A stretch of 39,127 bases of DNA. It comes from Halarsenatibacter sp964462585. GTDB lineage: Bacteria; Bacillota; Halanaerobiia; Halanaerobiales; Halarsenatibacteraceae. Location: NCBI GenBank assembly GCA_964462585.1, contig CAYXAK010000007.1, forward strand, positions 1 through 39,127, read 5' to 3'. The notes under the pieces were generated by a model. The model saw nothing but the letters and a program-made list of their open reading frames with translations. It ran no database searches and was not told the DNA's origin. Each line of letters starts with the position of its first letter. The first letter of the stretch is position 1. Made by a program: the position numbers and the translations under genes. Below, one piece after another: positions 32,636 to 39,127 of the stretch.

Positions 32636-33445
32636 ATGGAATACAAGTTAGTGGCACTCGATCTTGATGACACACTGCTGCTCGATGATCAGACACTGGA
32701 GCCGGAAGCCCGTGATCTGATTTTACAGCTGCAGGACAGAGGTATAGAATTCATAATTGCAACAGGCCGCACCTACAGTGCTGCCATAGGTTATGTGCGG
32801 GAACTGGAGATCTCAACACCGGTTGTATGTCATAACGGTGCCTATGTCCGTCAACCCGGGGGAGATGTAGTATCACATGATCCCATACCACTGGAGCTGG
32901 CCCGGAAGATTTTGCGCTACTGCGAAGAACAGGGGCTGGAGATCTGCGTATATATCGAGGATTCGCTGTATTTTCGCCGCCGCAACAGACTGACTCATTC
33001 CTATGAGAGCACTTCTGGCATACAGGGCAGGGCCACAGAAAATTTTCTCAGTGAGGAGATAGAATCTCCCCCCTCCAAGATGCTGATACTCGAAGATGAC
33101 GAAAGGCGCCAGAAATACTATCTGGAGGAGCTGAGGGAATTCTATCAGAAGAGATTGAATATAACGACCTCCAAGCCCGAATTCATCGAGATAATCTCCG
33201 GAGGAGTGGATAAGTCCAGGGCCCTCCAGGAGATAGCTGCCGGAATGGGGATAGAATTTGAGGATGTGCTGGCAGTGGGCAACGGCTTCAACGATCTGGG
33301 CATGTTAAAATGGGCCGGCCTGGGCATCGCGGTCGATAACGCTCCGGCCGGTGTCAGGGAAGGTGCTGACAGAATTACGGCCAGCAATGAAAAGGCAGGT
33401 GTGGCCAGAGTTCTGAAGAGGATCTTTTTCGATGAAGATGAGTGA
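32636..33445 (+). CDS. Cof-type HAD family hydrolase (sugar phosphatase-like)
   Basis: CAGGAGGATGAC precedes ATG 32636. The 269-residue protein is a HAD phosphatase of the Cof/IIB group: motif I ALDLDDTLLLDD (residues ~7-18), motif II IIATGRTYSAAIGYV, a large C2B cap, the motif III Lys near SGGVDKSRALQEIAAGMGI and motif IV AVGNGFNDLGMLKWAGLGIA. Such enzymes dephosphorylate sugar phosphates or flavin or PLP intermediates; the substrate cannot be told. No clear promoter follows the glyA terminator, but the ribosome binding site is strong. Confidence 0.9.
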   Translation: MEYKLVALDLDDTLLLDDQTLEPEARDLILQLQDRGIEFIIATGRTYSAAIGYVRELEISTPVVCHNGAYVRQPGGDVVSHDPIPLELARKILRYCEEQGLEICVYIEDSLYFRRRNRLTHSYESTSGIQGRATENFLSEEIESPPSKMLILEDDERRQKYYLEELREFYQKRLNITTSKPEFIEIISGGVDKSRALQEIAAGMGIEFEDVLAVGNGFNDLGMLKWAGLGIAVDNAPAGVREGADRITASNEKAGVARVLKRIFFDEDE

Positions 33446-33490
33446 ATACGGCTGCGGAGATTTTTAGCTGTCAATACGGGAGGCAGAAAA

Positions 33491-34201
33491 TTGCTGATAT
33501 GGGAAGTCATCAAGGATGTCTTCAAAAAATTCTATGAATCGCTCTTCTTCTTTATCTTTTTCAGTCTGATAATGTTCCTGCTGATATCGCCGATTGTATT
33601 TCTGGCTTTAAATTCTATGATAATGGGCGTATTCCTGCCCTATCTGCTGCCGCTCTTTCTGGTGGGGCCCATAATTATCTCGGGCCTCCGCGTGGTCGAT
33701 CTGCGCTACAATGAGGGCCGGGGCAAACTGCGCCAGATATTCACCGGTCTGCCGGGCGCCTTTATAAACGGACTGACAGGCTTTGTGTATAGCGCTCTGA
33801 TCTATCTCATACTCTATGTGGCACTCAATTTTTATCTGGCCCGGGTGGAAGAGGGATTTTTGATGATGGCACTGACCGCTCTGGTGGCCTATTTTATCCT
33901 CTTCTTTACCATGACCCAGATGTTTTTCTGGGGGCTTAGCGCCATCCGCGGGGAGATGGGATTTATCAGGCGTATAAAGTATTCGCTGCTCATACCGCTG
34001 GATAATATCATTCAGGCCTTTCTCTGGCTGATGGTGCAGCTGGTTTTTATCGTGGCCCTCTTTATCGTCACACCCGGGCTGCCGGTGCTGTTTTTCAGCC
34101 TGACAGGTCTGCTGGTGATAGCCGGCACACGCAAACTTCTGGGCCCCTATATGTCAGATGCTGAGGGAACGGAAACTGCAGAAAACACAGTTGAGCGATG
34201 A
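33491..34201 (+). CDS. polytopic membrane protein, DUF624/YesL-like
   Basis: The gene starts at TTG 33491, seven bases after GGGAGG (33478-33483); no in-frame ATG fits better. The 236-residue product has about six membrane helices: SLFFFIFFSLIMFLLISPIV, VFLPYLLPLFLVGPIIIS, GLTGFVYSALIYLILYVAL, FLMMALTALVAYFILFFTM, IIQAFLWLMVQLVFIVALFI and VLFFSLTGLLVIAGT. The layout, with a loop after helix 2 (LRVVDLRYNEGRGKLRQIF) and helix pairs, resembles the DUF624/YesL group often found with carbohydrate transport genes. A ROK sugar kinase follows after 15 bases. The family call is by topology and is tentative. Confidence 0.65.
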   Translation: MLIWEVIKDVFKKFYESLFFFIFFSLIMFLLISPIVFLALNSMIMGVFLPYLLPLFLVGPIIISGLRVVDLRYNEGRGKLRQIFTGLPGAFINGLTGFVYSALIYLILYVALNFYLARVEEGFLMMALTALVAYFILFFTMTQMFFWGLSAIRGEMGFIRRIKYSLLIPLDNIIQAFLWLMVQLVFIVALFIVTPGLPVLFFSLTGLLVIAGTRKLLGPYMSDAEGTETAENTVER

Positions 34202-34216
34202 TTGGGAGGTTTTAAT

Positions 34217-35203
34217 TTGCAGAGATATTATGCGGGAGTCGATCTGGGAGGCACCAAGATCCTGACCGCCGTGGCGGACGGGAGTGGCAGCATTCTGGCC
34301 CGGAGCCGTCTGCCCACGGAGGTGGAAGAAGGGGAAGAGAGGATAATCGCAAATATTTGCAGGAGCCTGGAGAGGGCTCTCGACGATAGCGGTCTTGAGC
34401 TTGAACAGCTGGAGGGTGTGGGTATCGGCAGCCCGGGACCTCTGAGCATATCGGAAGGCGTTATCCATGCCACCTCAAACCTGCCCTTTGCCGATTTTCC
34501 CCTGCGCGATATGCTGGAGGCCGAAATAAATCTGCCCGTCCATCTGGAAAATGATGCCAATGCAGCGGCACTGGGTGAAAAGCTCTTTGGTGCCGGGCAG
34601 GGCAGTGGTGATCAGATTTACATAACAGTCAGCACAGGTATAGGTGGTGGCATAATAATCGATGATGAAGTCTACCACGGCTGCTCTGATGGTGCCGGGG
34701 AGATAGGGCATATGATCATAAAACCCGCCGGTCCCACCTGTGGTTTTGGCCAGCATCGCGGCTGCCTGGAGGCCATGGCCTCGGGCACGGCCATATCGAG
34801 AGAGGCGGCGAGGCTGTTGAAAAATGAACGTGCTCACCTCCTGGCTGAACTGCTGGAGAAGCGGGAGATCGATCTGGAGGAAGAGGAGATTCCCGGCAGA
34901 TTGATTGCCAGAGCCGCACGCAGCGGAGATGAGGCTGTTGCTGATGTATACAGTGAGATGGGCTTCTATCTGGGACTCGGTGTGGCCAATCTCATCACAC
35001 TGTTCAATCCGGAGCTCATAGTCTTTGGAGGCGGGGTCATGAAGGCCAGGGATCTCTTCTGGGATGATATGGAAAAGAGCCTGGCAGATCACGCCCTGCC
35101 CTCCTCACGGAGAAGGTGTGAGCTGGTCGAAGCTGAGCTGGAAGATGATACCGGTGTAACCGGGGCCCTGGCGGTGGCTATAGCAGCTGACAGCAGCGGT
35201 TGA
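34217..35203 (+). CDS. ROK family sugar kinase, glucokinase-like
   Basis: The frame is open from TTG 34202, but TTG 34217 lies seven bases after GGGAGG and gives a normal N-terminus (MQRYYAGVDLGGTKILTAVA) and 328 residues. ATP-binding phosphate loop: DLGGTK. Sugar-binding motifs: GVGIGSPGPLS, NDANAAALGE with the catalytic Asp, VSTGIGGGIIIDDEVYHGCS and DGAGEIGHMII with zinc-ligand His. The zinc loop reads CGFGQHRGCLEAMASG where the usual pattern is CxCGxxGC, so one Cys is replaced and a His inserted. Probable substrate is glucose or N-acetyl sugars, but this is not settled. It sits with the YesL-like membrane protein. Confidence 0.88.
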   Translation: MQRYYAGVDLGGTKILTAVADGSGSILARSRLPTEVEEGEERIIANICRSLERALDDSGLELEQLEGVGIGSPGPLSISEGVIHATSNLPFADFPLRDMLEAEINLPVHLENDANAAALGEKLFGAGQGSGDQIYITVSTGIGGGIIIDDEVYHGCSDGAGEIGHMIIKPAGPTCGFGQHRGCLEAMASGTAISREAARLLKNERAHLLAELLEKREIDLEEEEIPGRLIARAARSGDEAVADVYSEMGFYLGLGVANLITLFNPELIVFGGGVMKARDLFWDDMEKSLADHALPSSRRRCELVEAELEDDTGVTGALAVAIAADSSG

Positions 35204-35249
35204 TGGTTTAAGTTGAGGGCGGATAACATCGATTAAGGAGGCTTTTTTC

Positions 35250-36227
35250 TTGCAGCAGGAGAGATATATCAGAGCATTCAGCTGGCAGAGTTTTTTGGCG
35301 GGGGCTCTTCTCGCCTCACTGTTTTTGGTCACAGCTGGGGTTTGGGCGGGGGGCGGCGTGGGTGCAGCCGATGAGAACGGTGTCATATATCAGGAGACTG
35401 ACCCTCCTGGTGATGATCACGGGCCCGGCGATTATATCTATCCCCGCCATGAGGTTTTTGCTCCCGGCAGCGGTCTCTTTGATATCAGAGAGTTCACCAT
35501 AGAAAAATACGAAGAAGCATACTTTTTCACATTTAAGTTTGAGGATCTGACAGATCCCTGGCGGGGCCTGAAGGGTTTCAGCCATCCTCTGATCCATATC
35601 TATTTAGACACATCTGAAGGCGGCCAGAGCGAGCTCTTTCGCCCCGGGGCGGGTGTTGAACTCTGTGAGGATCATCCCTGGAACTATCATCTTCGGCTCA
35701 GCGGATGGTGGTTGAGAAAGATGGTGCCGGAGGATGATCCCCATGACCTAATAAGGGATCTGGATATAGATGCCGAGACCTCGCCCTGGGATTTGGAGGA
35801 GGCAGAGGTGAGCGTTGATGAGAATTTGATAGAGGTGGAGCTTCCCCGCCATATCCTCACTGACCCGCTGCAGGGAGCAGATTTCCATCTTTTTGTGGGC
35901 GGCTTCGATCCCTTTGGCGATGATTATTTTCGGCCAGTTGAGGCCGGTGAGAGCAACTGGTCCTTTGCCGCCCCCGACAGGGAAAATCTGGATAATGCGC
36001 CCAGGATCATCGACTGGTTTCATCCCCGGGAGCAAAAACAGGAGGAGATTCTGGCGGATTTTGACAGTGATGAGAAGGCCACACTCACACCTATCGCCAT
36101 CCCTCCGGCAGAAGAGCCGGGGTTGAGTTCCGGGATGAGGTTGATCTATAGCCTTGTCAATCTGTTCATCGGCGGGGTTATTTTACTGGTGATAGTGCTT
36201 ATGATCAGGGGTGTCTTTATGATATGA
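35250..36227 (+). CDS. membrane-anchored surface protein with glucodextranase C-terminal-like (DOMON-type) domain
   Basis: The start is TTG 35250, nine bases after AAGGAGG. The 325-residue product has a signal peptide (residues ~14-36, FLAGALLASLFLVTAGVWAG), a beta-rich domain of ~230 residues and a C-terminal membrane helix (LVNLFIGGVILLVIVLMIRG). The domain carries DPPGDDHGPGDYIYPRHEVF, GLFDIREFTIEKYEEAYFF, DPWRGLKGFSHPLIHIYLDT, NYHLRLSGWWLRKM and a late HLFVGGFDPFGDDYFRPVEA, all characteristic of the carbohydrate- or heme-binding DOMON-like module at the end of glucodextranases and some archaeal and clostridial surface proteins. No catalytic domain is present. Ligand unknown. Its end overlaps the squalene synthase start (ATGA). 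Confidence 0.75.
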   Translation: MQQERYIRAFSWQSFLAGALLASLFLVTAGVWAGGGVGAADENGVIYQETDPPGDDHGPGDYIYPRHEVFAPGSGLFDIREFTIEKYEEAYFFTFKFEDLTDPWRGLKGFSHPLIHIYLDTSEGGQSELFRPGAGVELCEDHPWNYHLRLSGWWLRKMVPEDDPHDLIRDLDIDAETSPWDLEEAEVSVDENLIEVELPRHILTDPLQGADFHLFVGGFDPFGDDYFRPVEAGESNWSFAAPDRENLDNAPRIIDWFHPREQKQEEILADFDSDEKATLTPIAIPPAEEPGLSSGMRLIYSLVNLFIGGVILLVIVLMIRGVFMI

Positions 36228-37066
36228 GTGAAGAAGCGAGGCGTTTTTGCCGGGAAATTCTGGAGGATGTTTCGCGCAGTTTTGCTCTGACAATACCGAT
36301 GCTCGATGATGAGCTCAGGGATCCGGTCACCATAATATACCTGCAGGACAGGCTTTTGGATAATTTTGAGGATGAGCTTCCCGGTGTGGAGACAGGACTG
36401 CGGCAGGAATTGATGGACGAGGTGGTTGAGATTTTCAGGCCCGGGCATAGCTCACTGCCGGCTGATTCTGTGGAGAGGGTGCAGTCCTGGGCCGGTCAAT
36501 TCGGTGACAGCTCTCTCACTCGGCTGGCTGCAAATGCCGACCGGCTCTGGCAGGCTTACAATTCCCTCTCACCNNNNNNNNNNNNNNNNNNNNNNNNNNN
36601 NNNNNNNNNNNNNNNNNNNNNNNNNNNNNNNNNNNNNNNNNNNNNNNNNNNNNNNNNNNNNNNNNNNNNNNNNAATATAACCAGGGATATAAGAGCTGAT
36701 ATTATGGGGCGTGACCGCATTTTCTGGCCCCTGGAGGAGCTGGAGATAGAGGAGGCAGAGGAGCTGCTGGAACCTTCCCGGCGCAGCCAGGCTCTTTCCG
36801 CACTGGAGGCCATGGTCGATAGTGCTCTGTCACATGTGCCTTCCTTATTTCAGTATCTGGAGGCCATACCCGCTTCCCTGCCGGGATACCGCAAATTCTA
36901 CTGTGTCAACAATGCCATGGGGCTGGCCACACTGCAGAAGCTGCGCGGCAACTATGAGGTTTTCTGCGGGGATGAGCCCGTCAGGATACCCCGCTGGAAG
37001 ACCTTCATGATAAGTAAGTTTCCCGAGAGGTATATGAGGAAGCTGGGCAGCTCATATCTGGATTGA
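36224..37066 (+). CDS. squalene/phytoene synthase family protein, broken by an assembly gap
   Basis: This head-to-head prenyl synthase joins two farnesyl or geranylgeranyl diphosphates. N-terminal residues show DVSRSFALTIPMLDDEL and the first Asp-rich motif YLQDRLLDNFEDE (~residues 39-51). After the N run, the second Asp-rich motif NITRDIRADIMGRDRIFWPL is present, followed by helices FYCVNNAMGLATLQKLRG. The segment between the motifs, which should hold the middle catalytic helices, falls in 100 unknown bases and probably is longer than the 33 residues that size implies. The downstream frame happens to match. The motif spacing resembles squalene synthase more than phytoene synthase, but the product is not settled. 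It overlaps the previous gene by four bases. Confidence 0.8.
   Translation: MSEEARRFCREILEDVSRSFALTIPMLDDELRDPVTIIYLQDRLLDNFEDELPGVETGLRQELMDEVVEIFRPGHSSLPADSVERVQSWAGQFGDSSLTRLAANADRLWQAYNSLSXXXXXXXXXXXXXXXXXXXXXXXXXXXXXXXXXXNITRDIRADIMGRDRIFWPLEELEIEEAEELLEPSRRSQALSALEAMVDSALSHVPSLFQYLEAIPASLPGYRKFYCVNNAMGLATLQKLRGNYEVFCGDEPVRIPRWKTFMISKFPERYMRKLGSSYLD
36574..36673. other. run of exactly 100 N (assembly gap)
   Basis: Exactly 100 undetermined bases. This round number is the usual placeholder for a gap of unknown length, so distances and frame across it should not be trusted. Confidence 0.95.
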
Positions 37067-37085
37067 TATGGATATGGAACAATTT

Positions 37086-37114
37086 TTGCATGCAGCCCTC
37101 TGATGTCGTATAAT
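37086..37114 (+). promoter_or_regulatory. sigma-A promoter for rapZ-yvcK
   Basis: TTGCAT (37086-37091), a 17-base spacer and TATAAT (37109-37114), 20 bases after the squalene synthase stop and about 52 bases before the rapZ start. Confidence 0.7.
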
Positions 37115-37165
37115 TGTAAGCAGAAATGATATATAGACTTATACAGAAAAAGGGTGTCAACTATT

Positions 37166-38017
37166 ATGAAACTGATGGTCATAACGGGAATGTCCGGGGC
37201 GGGCAAATCTCTGGCTCTGGATTTTTTCGAGGATAAGGGTTATTACTGTGTGGACAATCTGCCTCCGACACTGATAGAAAAATTTGCCGATCTCTGTCTG
37301 GAGTCAAATTACGATCGGCTGGCGGTTGTCAGCGATATACGGGGCCGGGAATTTTTCGATGCCCTGGCCGCCGCCCTCAATTCGCTCGATGAAAGGGATC
37401 TGGTCTACGAGGTGCTCTTTCTCGATGCCTCCAACGAGACACTCGTCAGCAGGTTTAAGGAGACTAGAAGAAAGCATCCCCTCGATGATGAAGGCAGGCT
37501 GCTGGAGGCTATAAAGAAGGAAAGACAGCTCCTCGAGGAGCTGAAGGGCAGGGCCAGCAGGGTGCTGGATACCTCACAGTTTTCCGTCCAGGAATATCGC
37601 CAGGAGCTGGACCGCCTCTATTACGGAGAAAATGGCGATACATATGATCTGGGCATCTCGCTCATATCCTTCGGCTTCAAACACGGTCCACCCTTGGATG
37701 CCGATATCGTTCTGGATGTGAGGTTTCTGCCCAACCCCCATTATGTCGATTCACTGCGGGAGAAGACGGGCAAAGATGTTGAGGTGCAGAAATATATTTA
37801 CAAATGGCCTGTGGCAGAGAAATTCTATGACAGGCTCTTCGATTTCATCAAATTTCTGCTGCCCGAATACGAGAAAGAGGGCAAGAGCCATCTGATGATA
37901 GGCATAGGCTGCACGGGCGGTCATCATCGCTCTGTGGCCTCCGTGCTCAGACTCAAGGACTTTCTCACCAGTCAGGATTACAGAGTCAGCGTTCAGCACC
38001 GCGATATAGATAAGTAA
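37166..38017 (+). CDS. rapZ: RapZ/YvcJ family RNase adapter, P-loop protein
   Basis: The frame is open from 37154 (ATG in frame only at 37166), and AAAGGGTG at 37148-37155 supports ATG 37166, giving 283 residues. The N-terminus has Walker A VITGMSGAGKSLALDFFEDK (residues ~4-23) and YYCVDNLPPTLIEKF. Further features are LVYEVLFLDASNETLVSRFK and ETRRKHPL. The C-terminal domain has FGFKHGPPLDADIVLDVRFL and IGIGCTGGHHRSVASVL. In enterics RapZ controls glmZ/GlmS; in Firmicutes YvcJ binds nucleotide and its role is less clear. Its pairing with yvcK is conserved, normally followed by whiA. Confidence 0.95.
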   Translation: MKLMVITGMSGAGKSLALDFFEDKGYYCVDNLPPTLIEKFADLCLESNYDRLAVVSDIRGREFFDALAAALNSLDERDLVYEVLFLDASNETLVSRFKETRRKHPLDDEGRLLEAIKKERQLLEELKGRASRVLDTSQFSVQEYRQELDRLYYGENGDTYDLGISLISFGFKHGPPLDADIVLDVRFLPNPHYVDSLREKTGKDVEVQKYIYKWPVAEKFYDRLFDFIKFLLPEYEKEGKSHLMIGIGCTGGHHRSVASVLRLKDFLTSQDYRVSVQHRDIDK

Positions 38018-38036
38018 AAAAGCGAGGTAGGAAACT

Positions 38037-39127
38037 GTGAGATTATGGAAATGGCTCTACCCCGGTATCGGGCTGAAGAGATGGATAGCACTGCTGGCCC
38101 TATCGCTGCTGCTTGCCATGATCGGTGTGGCAGCGATTATACACTCCTTTATTGCACCGCTCGTGGAGCTCAATGCCGACCTGCGCCTTCTGGATTTTCT
38201 GCTGGCGGGACCGGCGCTTTTAGGCCTGGCAATAATTGCCGGAGGTGCATTGCTCTTCGTATATTCCCTCCGCAGGCTGCTGGGCCGAATTAACACCGAG
38301 AATGAGAGAATCGTCGATTCGCTCTACAGGCGGCAAAAACTTGACAAAGGCCCCAGCATAACAGCCCTGGGTGGAGGCACCGGCCTCTCCAATCTACTGA
38401 GAGGGCTCAAACACGAGACCGGCAATATAAATGCCATTGTGACTGTCGCCGATGATGGGGGCAGTTCGGGCAAGCTCAGGGATGAGCTGAGCATGCCGCC
38501 GCCGGGTGATATAAGGAACTGTCTGGTGGCTTTAGCTGATACCGAGCCGCTCATGGAGGAGCTATTCCAGTACCGTTTCAGTTCTGACGGCCATCTGGTG
38601 GGCCACAGCTTCGGCAATCTCTTCATAGCTTCCATGAATCAGGTTGTGGATGATTTCGAGGATGCGGTGAGGGAATCGAGCCGGGTTCTGGCTGTTCGGG
38701 GTCAGGTGCTTCCCGCCACCAAGGAAAATGTTCGCCTGGGTGCCGAGTACAGGGACGGCAGTGACCGCATGGGAGAGTCGCTGATACCCCTGGAGGATAA
38801 AAAGATAGACCGCGTGTTTTTGCAGCCCCGGGACTGTCAGGCCAGTGAGAGGACGGTATCCGCCCTCAGCAGAGCCGAGGTGATAACTGTGGGGCCCGGG
38901 AGCCTCTATACCAGCATACTGCCCAACCTGCTCATAGAGGATATCGTGGAGGAGATAAAGGAGAGTTCGGCTCCGGCAATATATATATGCAATATAATGA
39001 CACAGCCCGGTGAGACAGATGGATATGATGCGGCAGACCACGTGCGGGCCATCACACGTCATGCCGGTGAACAGATCTTCGACTGGATCATCGTCAATCG
39101 CGAACCCGTGCCCGAAGATGTGGCCAG
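38037..39127 (+). CDS. yvcK: YvcK/GlmR family protein with N-terminal membrane anchor, 3' truncated by the window
   Basis: The frame starts at GTG 38037 after GAGGTAGG and is open to the end of the window (363 codons, no stop). Residues ~16-38 (WIALLALSLLLAMIGVAAII) and ~52-78 (FLLAGPALLGLAIIAGGALL) are two membrane helices in an extension of about 105 residues. The YvcK domain starts with SITALGGGTGLSNLLRGLKH (GGGTGLS from residue 112), VTVADDGGSSGKLRDELSMP, PPGDIRNCLVALADTEPLM, GHSFGNLFIASM and EVITVGPGSLYTSILPNLLI. YvcK (GlmR) binds UDP-GlcNAc and adjusts carbon flow into wall precursors. B. subtilis YvcK is soluble and shorter; the anchored form would place it at the membrane. Confidence 0.92.
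   Translation, partial: MRLWKWLYPGIGLKRWIALLALSLLLAMIGVAAIIHSFIAPLVELNADLRLLDFLLAGPALLGLAIIAGGALLFVYSLRRLLGRINTENERIVDSLYRRQKLDKGPSITALGGGTGLSNLLRGLKHETGNINAIVTVADDGGSSGKLRDELSMPPPGDIRNCLVALADTEPLMEELFQYRFSSDGHLVGHSFGNLFIASMNQVVDDFEDAVRESSRVLAVRGQVLPATKENVRLGAEYRDGSDRMGESLIPLEDKKIDRVFLQPRDCQASERTVSALSRAEVITVGPGSLYTSILPNLLIEDIVEEIKESSAPAIYICNIMTQPGETDGYDAADHVRAITRHAGEQIFDWIIVNREPVPEDVA

Noticed and set aside
36224..37066. Treating the open frame across the N run as a true 280-residue protein
   Set aside because: The N length is a 100-base placeholder, and frame agreement on both sides is a one-in-three chance.
1..39127. Mobile elements, CRISPR arrays, tRNA or rRNA genes, phage genes
   Set aside because: No transposase, integrase, direct-repeat arrays, terminal inverted repeats or recognisable tRNA or rRNA sequence was seen; the gene content is core chromosomal.

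Overview
The window looks like chromosomal DNA from an anaerobic, probably halophilic, outer-membrane-bearing (diderm) Firmicute, most likely of the Halanaerobiales type; this placement is inferred, not searched. Firmicute signs are a sporulation-type SigH, long-form HPF, ComF, CsaB, YvcK/RapZ, AGGAGGTGA-type ribosome binding sites and strong sigma-A promoters. Diderm signs are flagellar P-ring and L-ring genes (flgA, flgI, flgH), a split ADP-heptose pathway (two HldE halves) and a small secreted barrel-like protein. Most proteins are rich in Asp and Glu, which fits a salt-in halophile. Every gene I can support is on the + strand, and no intergenic stretch exceeds about 220 bases.

Layout. (1) 1-10.9 kb: the end of a flagellar gene block, with a FapA-type DUF342 protein, three small unknown or membrane proteins (one with an MltG/YceG-like fold), flgF, flgG, flgA, flgH, flgI, a rod-binding-only flgJ, a SPOR-SpoIID-phosphodiester glycosidase fusion and a barrel-like exported protein. 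(2) 10.9-14.4 kb: heptose kinase, heptose adenylyltransferase, sigH, comF and hpf. (3) 14.5-24.2 kb: secA (own promoter and a leader terminator), prfB with the programmed +1 frameshift, then envelope genes (DUF5693-like, csaB, tagA/wecG family, ctpA) and cysE. (4) 24.2-24.3 kb: an orphan consensus promoter and a strong terminator about 90 bases apart, a likely small RNA or uvr attenuator. (5) 24.4-31.2 kb: uvrB-uvrA-uvrC. (6) 31.3-39.1 kb: glyA, a Cof-type HAD phosphatase, a membrane protein, a ROK kinase, a glucodextranase-C-like surface protein, a squalene/phytoene synthase interrupted by a 100-N assembly gap, rapZ, and a membrane-anchored yvcK that runs off the end.

How the parts fit. The first half largely concerns building a flagellum through peptidoglycan and an outer membrane: the rod (FlgF, FlgG, FlgJ), the P and L rings, a glycan-active fusion enzyme that may stand in for the muramidase FlgJ lacks, and heptose for LPS. 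The csaB cluster suggests a pyruvylated cell-wall polymer, the usual ligand of SLH domains, which in diderm Firmicutes could tether the outer membrane. The rest is housekeeping. No mobile element, CRISPR array, tRNA or rRNA was found. The points most worth a second look are the triple-domain fusion, the orphan small RNA, the secA leader terminator and the tandem hairpins before flgG.
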